Source of the DNA: Heliopora coerulea
Lineage: Eukaryota > Cnidaria > Anthozoa > Scleralcyonacea > Helioporidae
Assembly (NCBI GenBank): GCA_030142905.1
Contig: JASJOG010000134.1
Span: 565,501-629,500, forward strand
Direction of reading: 5' to 3'
DNA length: 64,000 nt
Shown here: in pieces, positions 1 through 12,400 of the stretch
Position numbering within the stretch: position 1 is the stretch's first letter
Layout of the letters: each line of letters begins with the position of its first letter
The notes under the pieces: generated by a model
Databases searched by the model: none
What the model saw: the letters and a program-made list of their open reading frames with translations, nothing else
What the model was told of the DNA's origin: nothing
Translations under genes and position numbers: made by a program

Positions 1-482
1 TGTGACTAAATAATTCAAAGATTTGATGGCGAAATTAATTTTTCAGAGGGTCCAATATACTTCAGTAAGAACTGCCACCCCTCCTAAAGGTCGGACCATG
101 GCTACGCCCCCCCATATTGCAAAGCCTAATACGCCCTTTGCAGCTGGCCAAAAATAACCCAGGACAATGACGAAGTGGAAAGTATGGAGAACAGTGGGCT
201 TTCCAAAAGAAAGAGAAAGACAGTGCACCATATGTTACTTGGTCTCCAGATATTGTAATGCAAAGTGTTCTTAGCCCAGCTGCAAAGGGTCCATTCCAGG
301 GCAGAGGTGAACAAGCAACGTCGAAGTAACTCGGATAGAAACCGCGCTCTGGTCGGCTGAACATAAGTCTTTCGGGAAAATTTTGTATTTTGGCATGTTT
401 ATACTTCGTTGTTCTCTTTCTTTTTCTTTGTCATCTTTTTAACACAGCTCTAAGACCATGTCGGTGTCTTTGTTGTTTTAAG

Positions 483-3400
483 ATCTAGTAGGAGGTCAGA
501 GGACAGTTCTTATCTGAGCGATCAAAATGAAACAAACAAATTAAAAGAACTAATTCGACAAAGAGACAACGAAATAAGTATCCTTTACCGTTATATTGGG
601 AACAGGTAATGTACCATTTGATCGTCACACAGGAAACATTTGCACTGGCATGCACTTCAAATTTTTGGTTATTAGGCCATGGAAAGGATTTACAAAGCTA
701 CAGTTCATTCCGATTGTGCAATGCAAATTTAAGAAATGAAAAGTTCGTCATAGATGGTGTTTCACAATCCTTAAGCGGTCCCTTGTGGCATTAATATTTG
801 CCATATAAAAGCTCATTTCTGTTAAGAGTTTCATCAATGAGAAATCTGCATTTGTGTGCATACAAGCTGTCAACTTGTGAAGTTCCCTTGTGAACCTTTA
901 TGTGCTATCCTTTTTTGAATGTGGCGCCAGGGACGGGGAACCCATCTAGCAGGTAAAATTATTCAGGGTTTTTCAAAAGCATGGGATTTCGTGTGAGCTG
1001 TCTCACCAATTCGCAACATATTAAGTGAATCTCGTCTGAGGCACTTAGCTTTCAGAAACAACCCATGAAATCCAGTCCTTTTGTTTCCAATGTGATAAAG
1101 CAAAACAACGTTTCGTTACTGGACGAGTAGCAATACGTAGTATTAAACAACAGATGTTTTTGCTGCATTTAACTATGGTTTAATATTCTTCGTTGGCGAT
1201 TGCAGACCCAAATTAGGTGATAATTGATGGCCTTGTTTACATTGCAGCTTCTTTCACGTATATTAGACAATGATCAAATCGGTCGAAAAGATATTATGGA
1301 ATAAATGGGCGAATGAATAATGAAAGAAAGAAAGAAATTTAAATGTAACAAACAAAGAAATAAACAGAACAAACAAGTCAGAAAGTAAACAAACAAACAA
1401 ACAACTAGATAGAAATATGATATATATCGACAAGAAGGGTGGGACAAAGGTTAAAAATTAATTTCCGAGCCTTCATGCACAACCGTCGAAAATGTTCAGC
1501 CCTTTAGATTGAAACAGCTCTAAAAACAGAATGTCATTTGCATAAAGAACCAAGTTGCATGTAATGGTCGTTGGTTAAAAGCATGTTTAAGGTGACAAAT
1601 AACCTTTCTGTACTTTTTTTGTGGTTGGATTTTTTGCTACACACGAATGAACACCAGGTCGTCTTATCCACTGATCTGTGGCCATATTTTTGAATCCACG
1701 ATATTTTTAGCCGATTTCATAGCCCTTTCCCCAAAGAGACTCACATATAATCCATCCTTGTTACCCTCGATAATCAAAAATGGCTGTGGGAGTGATGCGA
1801 ACCTTCAAATGTCTTAAAAAGCGTTCGAAGTTTAAAGACTTTCGAAAGGTTCAAAGGTTCGAATCTTTTTTTCCTTCCTCTAATAAATAACTCAGTGGCC
1901 GTAAAATATATATCTCAAGCCAAAAATGGTTTCATAGGCTGAACACTGCGGAGGGTTTCTGTTTCTTGGATGGAGCTTCAGGATCAGTGGACTTTAAAGA
2001 CCTCAGGAAGGCTCAAGATTCTTGCGTCGATGTTGTCCAATGTGATCACATAGGTCCACAAAGGTCTCGGTGTGTTACGTGTGGAACCTTGGTGAGCTAC
2101 GAGCGTTATGTTAAGGTGGATGTGGCACGCGTAGGAGCCGAGATGGTTTCCTCTGATCTGCAAGAAGAGACCGATTCTTGGTTTAGGGAGCAACTTGACA
2201 TGAAATCGTTGAAAACACTCGCGAAATTGAAACTGGAATTGGAAACGTATTCCATCAAAGAATTACGAGAACTGCACAGGAAGTCACGTGTGGCGATTGA
2301 TGCTAACTTCACGAACAACCGACATATTCATGAAGAAATTCTGAGAGAAATTGAGGCGTGTAAGGTGGTGAACAAAAGTGAAAAAAGGCGCCAAGCTGTG
2401 GGTGCGTCCAGAAGTTTATCGCTTGCTAATTACAGGAAAACCTTGCAGGAGCTTCACGAAGCGCACGAGAGATTAATGGATGTCACTCAGATGAAGCTAG
2501 AAGTGGAAGAACAACATGCTTGTTTGTTGGAGAAGCTGGAGAAAGCCAAAGTTATTCATGAAGAAATTATGGGACTTCATCGTCGGGAATTTAAAGGGAG
2601 CGAAAGACGAGAGAGGAAAAATTCGGTGTGAATTTACTTCAGTGATAATATCATTATGAGGGATCATATGATTTTATATACGGACGTCAAACATTTATAG
2701 ATCTTGGTTTTATCCTTTCACATGAGTCGGATTTAATTGGACCATTGGTTATATCTTAGCTTTCCATTTTATTGCTTTCCTAATTGATAGTAAATTTGCC
2801 GTGAATATTTGTTTTTCCCAAGTAAATTTTCCTACGTACTATCTTTGCAAGAATTCTGTTCGTAGACGATTATTCTCTCGCGCTGGTTTTTATCACAAAA
2901 GAGGTAATAACGGGAGACGTAAATTCCTTGATTGAAGTTGAAGAGCAGCTTTGACTGTTCATACCAGAGTTCGTGTATGAGATCAAATGAGTTAGATTTT
3001 TAAGATTATAAAAGCTGGATAGACCGAAGGTCGATGTTTCTAGGTAGATCTCTTTGGACCCACTTTGGTTTAATCTTCAATATATTCAAAAAATTTGAAT
3101 TTATTTTGATGACGTCCTGGTTTGCCACAGTTAGGGAAAAAAACACTACTGAGAATAGTTGGTATTTTGTTTGGAGTAGTTTTGGGCAAATAATAAGTTA
3201 GAATAAGTGATTTAGGATGAGGCTGAGGTAGCTGGCAGATATGAACTTCCAATTTAGTGGTGTTTGGACCGCGTCAGATCGATATATTTACAAGTAGTAA
3301 CACAAGTCAATCCTTATTTTAAGCCCTCCAGTGTTCTTCAGTTGCTATTCTGCTTGACGTCCTTTTGTTAACTTAACGCGACCATTTCTGCTTAAAACGT

Positions 3401-6400
3401 TCGTGATGCTTTCTGTTTATTTTTCAATTTATACTGTTCTCGTTACTGAGCTGTCCATACAGTGTCGTTATGCTGAACATTCCTTCACTATGATCCGAAA
3501 AGCTTTTGCTCAAAATGTCATTAAAGTCTCGCGTCCAATTCATTCAAACTTTCCACACTTTTCTTCCCATGGTTCTCGTTAAATTTTTTTGAGATAGGCT
3601 CGTGTCTTAATTCATTGGATGCTTTCTTACCCTCGTTTCTTTCCCATTATTTCTCTTCAATTTCTTTCATTGTTCCCTTCCTTCTTTTTCTACTTTCTTT
3701 CTTCCTCCCTCACTTCGGTAACCGATAGACCACTTGTACTCATATGCTAAACAACCGATCTGGAGGACAACTTCAAAGTTCCGAAGTTCAACAAATCAAA
3801 TAATTTATGGAAATTTTTTGTTTATACATATTTTTCTTCCAGTAAGGGAATAAATACAAGAGGTCTATTCTTATATTTGTAAATATCGTGATGCTTTGCT
3901 TTCGTACATTCATACTGCTCATTTTTCTGTGTGTCACTTTAAGGCCTCTATGCCACATAAATGTTATTGTAAAACAGTTGTTACTTTGCCTTCACAATTT
4001 ATCCGCTGTTTTTTTTTCCTCACATATTGATTCTGTTCGATATATATTACGAATGTGGGAGCGTGGTGATACCACGACTGATAGATGAACGTATGATAAG
4101 TGATTCTGTCCTTGCTATGTATTTACGTTACGTTAGTTTCCTGTCTGTACATGTATTCAGTTTTTTCTCTGCTGCATCAACATGCAAAGGAACCTGCATA
4201 TCCCTTAAAACATAAAGTTGCTGCTGGAGACCTATTGTAAAGAAGTATTTTTGTTGCGGGTCTTGAAAACCCATCTTTAACTTCGTGTCACTTGCAACCG
4301 TTACCCTCTTATCTTTACTCGCCATGGAATCCAGGCATTTTGCTGGCGATCTTTACGGAGTTTTTATTCCGTCTAAATTTTTTTAGCCTTGAAAGACCAC
4401 GCGGGAATATTCGATGGACAACTCTGTGTATTTTCAAATGAAGTAAGCGTAGCTTCCCTTGATAAAGTGACAGTTCTTGTTTTCTTCAAGAATCACTATG
4501 ACGTTTATTTCAAAAACACGACTCTTCTTCCAACCAATGTACAACAAGATTGTAGTGTACTTGTCATTCCAGAAATAGCAGGCTGATGTGGTCTTCAAAC
4601 CTTCCTTTTCAAACATCCCATTTATTTTATTTCCTCGAAAAAAACTTTTGTTTTAACAAAATAGATCTTTCTCTTGAGGTAGTTCTCGAAGTCTTTGATT
4701 ACACCTGGTAGTTACTATCACGTTTTGCTGTATTTTGTTAGAATTTGCCATTTGGACACAAGAGATTGTTCGAGATTCCTCGGTGACTGAAAGTCCTCTC
4801 TCCTGACGTGTTGTCTAAGCAATTTCATGTACCTTTACTGTCACAACAGTTGCATTCTACCGTGAACTTCAACACCTTTTCGATCTTGGTCGAAGCTCTC
4901 TTTCCACCTTTAGACTGGGAGAATCTCCGCTGCAAACTCCTTCATTTTTATTTTATTTAACGTTCTAACAAAATACCTTTCTTCACCAGTTAATCTCCGA
5001 CACGCGAAATCAACAACTACTTTACCACAGTCTCCGAAGCCCTCCATCTTTTTTCTATTACCTTTTCTCTTTCCGATGATTAGCTCAGCTTTTTTTCTGT
5101 CCTTGTAAAGCAATTTCACCTCAACCATATGTAAACACGTCAAGTTTTTTTTTTATAACACCAACTCTTTGGTCGTTCTTCTTTCTCTCAGACTTCAATT
5201 TATCCTTCTTCCCGAACAAAGACCTTAAATTGTACAATAAACTGGTGGTACTGACTAAACACCCTCACGCTGGCTAATTTCTCACTGGAATAACTCATTA
5301 TCAACCTGCTGGTCACCAGTATGTTTGCCAGTAAAAAACGTTGTGAGGAGATTATTCTTTTTACGATCGCGGACAGTGGTGTGAAATTTCTAAATATATA
5401 GGAGAAAAGACGTTCTATGAAAAGAAGTTCCTCACCAGAGTGAACTAGTTGCTGAAGCATAAGCAATTGCAATCGATGTAAAGTTCATACTTATGATCAG
5501 AGACTGCATGGATGAACCACGCTTACACATTGTGTGCGAGACAGCTCAAACATTCCAGCCATGGGCAGTCACACAAAGTACTTGGCAGTGCTTGGGGTTT
5601 GAAATTATTCACTTTCGTTATTACGTATAAGATCGTGTAATGATTTAGCTGAGTTCAAACGTTTATTGAAGACTCATTTATTTGAGAAGGCATTCTAAAT
5701 TAATTTTAGTGTGGACCCTGGTATTTATAATTCTATATTTTTATTATTATTATTTTAATATATATATATATATATATAGGTATTTTTTTGGATTGGTAGT
5801 TTTAATTGTAATATATAGGCTTATTGTATTTGTAATATATAGGCTTATATTGTATTTTTTAATTGTAATATATAGGCTTATTGTATTGATTATGTTAATA
5901 ACTTGTAAAATTGTAAATATTACAGCCGATTTGTAAAGCGCCATTGGACATTTGTGGAAATGACGCTATATAAATACTAGTTATTATTTATTATTATCAT
6001 TATTATTACTTTCTTTAGTTCTGCATGAAAAATTTTTTTGAAAGAAAAGTCGTTAGTGAATCAAGAACGCTTGTTGCTTAAGCTCCCTCTTACATTTTCA
6101 AAACCGCGAAATCATAATTACCGTTTTATTTAACGCTAACACCTGCTAGCCCTCAGTCAATGCCGCATCTCCCATCAGTCTACTCACTCTAATCTTCCTC
6201 ACCATAACTCTTCAAAATGGACGAAGCTGCTGTGAGAGAAAGGGAAGCAGAAAATCGTTCTTTCCCCGACTTTGCCTATGTTCGTGATACGTGGATAGGA
6301 AGGTTTAAAATCATTGAATTTTTCTGCAGTCTACTTGCTGGTGCTCTGGTGCCAACCACAGTCCACGGACACTTGTCAGCATTCGCTTTTATGAGCTTCG

Positions 6401-9400
6401 TCGCCTGGACGACTTGCATCAACGTAATTATCGATATAGTTCTTCATCTTGTTCATGTGTGGAACAAGTTTACGATTTTAACGACATATCCTGAAATTTT
6501 ACTTTGTTTGTGTACTCTGGGAGCGTTTGGGTTTCTGGTGGCTTCAATCACGGAGCTCGCTGTAGCTGCGTACGCTAAGAGTCCCGGTTTGGCTCAAGCG
6601 TCAGGTGCTTTTGGGTTTTTGTGCATGACAGCGCTGGCAGGAGAGTGCTATTTTCACTTTCAAAACTATCGAGAGAAGCAGACTCAGCGAAGGGAAAGGC
6701 AGGAGAAAGTTAACACTGGACTTGAGGATGCTTTTGCTGATATAAACAACGTGTAAATGACCATCTTTTATGGTAGTTTAGCTTGATTAGATGAGATAAT
6801 TGACGGCAAATGACTTCCAAGCAAACTGTTTGATCAATGCATGTTCTTTGTGAATTTTTACCATTTTATGGTACAGGATCTTTGGTTGAGTATTTTAGAA
6901 CTTTAGCTTTGTTTTTTAAATTTTAATTTTTCGAAGAGCCCACGACTCGAAAATTGTCCTTGTTTTGTCTGAACGAACTTTTGTTGAGATAAAATGTCAT
7001 TAACGTTTTGTTAGTTATATTAAAAAGATTTTTATAGACGTGACACCACTGACTTAGCAAGTAGACTTACTGTTAAGTCGAGATTTCGCATGTGAATGCA
7101 TTGTCATAAATCTACCTAAAGGGCCATAAACATCATTAAAATGGTAAATTATTCGCTTTTATTTTTAGGTACAAGAGCAAAGTATTCTTCTTTTACTTCT
7201 GTTTAGCATATAAATTTGGCAGGGGTAGAAATTTGCATAAAAATTCAGTGGGTTTTTGTATCGGAACTCCGGACGAGTAAGTCGGATGGTCCAACCCGAT
7301 ATCAGGCGGTCCAATTATTGAACACAATTTCTAATTGACTGTGTACGAATTATTCACGTGATTGTCGTTTATATCAGCACGTTGAGAGACAGCGAGCCAT
7401 TTGAATGAATGATTTTTATTTTCTTCGAAAGTTCCAGAATTTTAAGAAAGTGGTGGAGGGGCCACGAAATGTTTTTGCGATTTCATGTCACTAAGTGGCG
7501 TTTTAGTGGAAGAATTTGAATGTTACTGTCGTTTCTGGTGTTTTTTGAATCTGAATTTCGTCTGCTCCTCCTTTCTTTTCTTTGCTGTTTACTTCAATTC
7601 TCTTTGAAAATAATCGTCTGTCTCCTTAGGGGACGACATGTTTAAAGCTGGTGTTTTGTAACCAAGCATAAAGTCACATGACAACTAATCAAAAAGGGGA
7701 GCACGCGTCCGGTACGGCCTTGCAGACTGCCTTGCAGGACGGGAATTTCGATCCGTGATTGTCTTGGAACGTGCGCGAGTCGTTAGAAACGAAAAATTCA
7801 CAACGAACGGTTAGAAAGTAAATGACTATGTATTATGTTTTAAATACCAAAGGATATGAGAACTAAAACGTATCTACGGCAACGCTGTTTTAAACTACTG
7901 CTGTTTACTATAACCAGTTGTAGCAATGTGCAAACTTTCAAACGACTTCATGGAACAGCCTCAAAGGTGTACGTGATCTCTCTGTCAGTCACAATACTCT
8001 GTCAATTATGTGACGTCGTGAACTGCTTCACTTAAATATCCAACGCAACATAGCATCTCGGCAACTAGAAAGTTTTTAGAAAACCTGTAAACACATGTTT
8101 TTCTCTACATAAGTTCTTTCTAATAAAACAAAGCTTAGAATTCCAGCCATTCGCTGTTCAGCTTTGTTCATTTTCCCTTCGTAGAGTAGATTCGCCTAAA
8201 AGCATCACAAATATACAAAAATATTCTAGGAATTGAATAGTGTAAATCTTTCTTACAGTCTACGTGCTTTTACACACATACTATTCCAAGTTGACTCGAT
8301 ACCTCAATTGGTAGGGCAGCGGTCCGGTTACCCGAAGACGCGAGCTCGATCCCACTCTAGTCAACTTTTCTAGTTGACTTTAGTATTGTAGGTCAAGTCA
8401 ATGTAGGTAGCTGTTCATGTTATCCTGAGGATGATTCTGAAATAAGCTCAATTGCCATATGATATTTGTTTGTACTTTTTAGTCATCCTTGTAGCTCCAG
8501 TGCAAGACCTTTCCATAGCTCATGTTTCGTCGTCGGCTTATTTCGCGCTCGTGTATAGGAAAAAGCAGCTCCAATCTGTCAGAGCCTGGCTTTCATTTCG
8601 TTATAACTGTCATTTCGCCGGCAACTGTCTGGGACTGCTGTTCACAAAGACTTGAGTATTTGTCTTAGCAGTTTACAGCAGTCTTCAACGGTTCAGCAAC
8701 TACAACTAAACAGAAACTTGGCTTAAAAGGAAGACATAATCCTCACTAAACAGCTAAGAACTTAATATCTTTATCGTTTTTCAGTTTCCGGGTTTTTATT
8801 CAGCCAATGAGGATACTTCATTTGATGCACACCAGATGTGTGCGGCTGTCTATACTTCGACGCGCGCACCTTTCCCAGCTTTCTTTAGTCGAATCAACTT
8901 TCAAAATGGACGACCCAGCCAAAGAGCCAACACCGACCGTGGAGGATCAGCCTTTCCTTGATTTTCCTTACCTCTATGGAACGTTATCTGGCAGGTTCAA
9001 AATTGGCGAGTTCTTTACTTCTCTCTTGGCTGGTGCGTTAGTTCCTAATACAGTATACAAACATGTTGGAGGATTTAGCTTCATGGAATTCGTGGCGTGG
9101 ACAACGTTTGTCTCTGTACTTATCGACATAATTCTTCATCTCGTTCGCCTCTGGGACAAACTTGTCTTCGTGCACACTTATCCTCAAGCTTTAGCCGCCT
9201 TATGTTTTTTGGGAGCTATTTCATTCTTTGTCGCATCCCTGGTTGAAATTGGAGTCTCTCAATACGCGAAAGACCCAGGTCTTGGATATGCGTCAGCTGT
9301 GTTTGGTCTGTGTTGCGCCGCATTGTTAGCTCTGGAGTGTTTTTACTGCTACAGGTCTTACCGCGAGAAGCAGCGAGAGAGAGCGGTGGAAATGTCTTCC

Positions 9401-12400
9401 CCAGCGGCAGTTACCGATCCAAACTTCTACTAGTGGCGACATGCGGTAGTCATTTATGATCAAGGTTTAATGTTACTTCGGTCTTTGTTTGTGTTGACGA
9501 ATCGATTAAACCACAACCACGCGGAAATCTCTTTAGTTTTTGAACTCGTTGTTGAAAAGTAAATATTGTAATCGTATCTGTTTAACATAAGTGAATAATT
9601 TAACAGTTTGTATTAATCAAGACGGGTGTCGATTGTCACTTCAGTCACCACCTCATGAACAAAGGACTGTTTCATATTTCTGTTGCGTTAACCAACTGTC
9701 TCTAGCGTTGTAGTTTTGGACGTGATCGTTGTGATTGCCTATTTAAGTTGTTCCACAACCGATTGCATTTTCTGTTTAATAAGCCCTGGCGCAGAGAATC
9801 GTATTCTAATATTAGTTGAGGTGAATACGGAATTGAAGTCAGCACTTGGTACAGCCTTACAGGATGTTTACAATTTAATACATGTCACGCACGACATGGA
9901 GTATTTCATCAGATGTCCGAACACCAAGAGGTTTAATGAAAAACGAGATGATAGTCGAGAAAATTACCTTGAAAGTTGTCGTGTTTTTGCCCTAATTAAA
10001 AGACAATATCCAAACGCCGTCTCGACACTGGTTGCCGTTTGTGTTTAGTTGATGAATTGTTGATGAATTTGAGAATGAAAAGTGTCTCTTTCCCGTCAAA
10101 AAGTTTGATTTGTAATTTGTTATCCAAACCCCTGCGCTATGTAGGTCGGTAAAATGGCAACAGGCTAGAACAGGCTAAGATATCCCTTACTCTCGCTTAT
10201 TACGAACGCTGCACGCTGCCGACCTGTGCTTACAATATGTTGGCTCACGGTCTGGCCAACGACAAAACAAGGCAACAGTTGAAAGTGTAATTTGGTTTTC
10301 CATTGGTTCTATGAAATAAATCTCAGCAAAATACGACTGTTTTCGATTGAATAGACATTGTTGATCACTTTTCACGTCGGCTATCATCTCTCTTAACACC
10401 AATGTTCATGTTTACCACGTATAAGTCCTTAAATCTTCACCAGCTATTCTAGTGGGAATGTTGAAGAAGGAACGAGAACGAGGTGGCAATATCAAAACAT
10501 CTGGAGAAACAGTTTCGGCTAAATCTTCATCTGAACACAGAGACCAACCCAATAATGTTGAGAAAAGAGTGTCTCACCACAATCGTCGCTCCAATCTCGG
10601 GGAATCCTTGGAAAACCGATCACAAACTGCACCAGAGGCAAGACATTTTTATGTCAACGATATTATAGGCTGTACAGGTGGGCAACTAGAAAGAGGGGGG
10701 GGGGGGGGGGTAGAGGGACGCGATCCCTGCCTTTTTTGTGGAAAATCTTGCATGTGTTCTTTTAGTGACAGCTTTTTACCCTCATTCCCCAAAGACATAC
10801 AGATTCACGCTAAACGACCAAAATCACCCCGACAGCGCCTTGGTATTGCTATCCAACCGCTGCCCTACAGAACTCCTGACCGAGCCCCCGCTCTGTGTTG
10901 TTTTATAATAAACCAGGATTGTTTTGGCGACGAGGGGACGTAAAAATTATTGCTCAGCGAATAAATTTTTAAGGAACGCCATGTTGGTTTCTGCCTGGTA
11001 TTTCGACATCCGAAATCGTAACGAGGGAACGTGTAATGCCTGCAGGTTAATTGAACAACGTCTGAAACGTCTTATTCGTTCTCCAGAAGATGAACCAAAA
11101 ATGCAGCGGAAATGAATCAGAAAAACAGCCGAGGGGTGTTGTACTGTGTTGAAAGACCCGTGAACTTGAAACTGTAGAGTTAGTCTCGTTAGCAAGATTT
11201 ATCAAAAGCTTTTTAATGTCTTAGGAAAGAGCGCAACCTGAAGCCAAAAAGGACGAAGCAAATGGACAACGTAACCGTACTAGATTATCTAACTCTAAAC
11301 AAATGACAGGTATAATCCATTTTACTCCGGACTTGACTCCTTGCTATCTCACTTTGACCGTTTCTGTTTTACTCTCGTTCTTTACTTATTCAAAGTGACA
11401 ACTCCCACCGTCTCCCTCTTTCATTTCCACCCTCCCACATTTACTACCCTGCTCCCTAACCCCATCCATTCTTCATCCCTTACTTGCAACCTCATTCCCT
11501 CTTTCCTTACTCCCGCCTTCCCAAACTTTCCCTGCCTCACTCTCACTCACACTCACACTCACTCACACTCGCTCACATTCAAAGACTTACAGTCACGCTT
11601 CGTCTCCTAGACGATATGTCGTTGGGTCGACGAGAAGCATTCAACGTATTTCGCATGGATTATCGTCATAATGCGGCTATCGAAGAAAACAAACATACTT
11701 TGAAAGAACGGTAAGGTTGAACTCGATTAGGAAAGCAATTTTATGTTTTTTTCTTGTTTTGTTTTGTCTTTTTTTCTTAGGGGGAGAGGTCTAGTTGTAC
11801 TTGAAAATAGCTAAATACATTTTTTTGAAAAACATTTCAGATACACTGAAGCGAAATCTCTTGGAGAACTAGTGAATAATTCAAGGAAAAGGATAAGTAT
11901 GTGTAAATATGTATGACGTCCCTGTAAGCATGCGTTGTCTCGCTTTTTATCAGACTGTCTTTCCGTCTGTCACTCTTTGTTCGTTTGTCTGTGTGTTTTC
12001 ACTCAAACTGTCTTACCTGTGACTGTTTTCCTCAAGATACGCTCAAGACTCAAATCGAACAACACAGGATTCGTCGTTCTATGCAAGGTAAATAAAGTTA
12101 TACAAATTGTCGTCGTCGTTGTTGTTCTTGTTGTTATTGTTGTTGTTGATGTTGTTGTTGTTTTTGTTGTTGTTGTTGCTGTTGTTTGATGTTGTCGTCG
12201 TTGTTGTTGTAATTTTTGTTATTCTTGTTATTGTTGATGTTGTTGTTGCTGTTGTTGTTGTTGCTGTTGTTGTTGTTGCTGTTGTCGATGATGTTGTTGC
12301 TGATGTTGTTTGTTCTTGGTGTTGTTGTTTTTGTTCTTGTTATTGTTGGTGGTATTCTTGCTGTTGTTGTCGTCGTTGCTGTCGTTGTTGTTGTTGTTTT

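Noticed and set aside
1..482. Overlapping minus-strand frames at the window start
   Set aside because: Three mutually overlapping frames with no recognisable motif. The stretch is best read as KIF6 intron.
8290..8365. Functional tRNA gene
   Set aside because: The acceptor stem pairs, but the anticodon and T arms do not fold, so only a tRNA-like relic is called.
8807..8905. N-terminal extension of MARVEL protein 2 from the ATG at 8807
   Set aside because: The paralog has no counterpart and the start at 8906 shares context and first residues with it.
10678..10943. Continuation of the KIF6 exon through 'VEGRDPCLFCGK...'
   Set aside because: It runs through a G run. A gtgggc donor at 10678 joins in the correct phase to the exon at 11593 that restores the conserved MSLG block.
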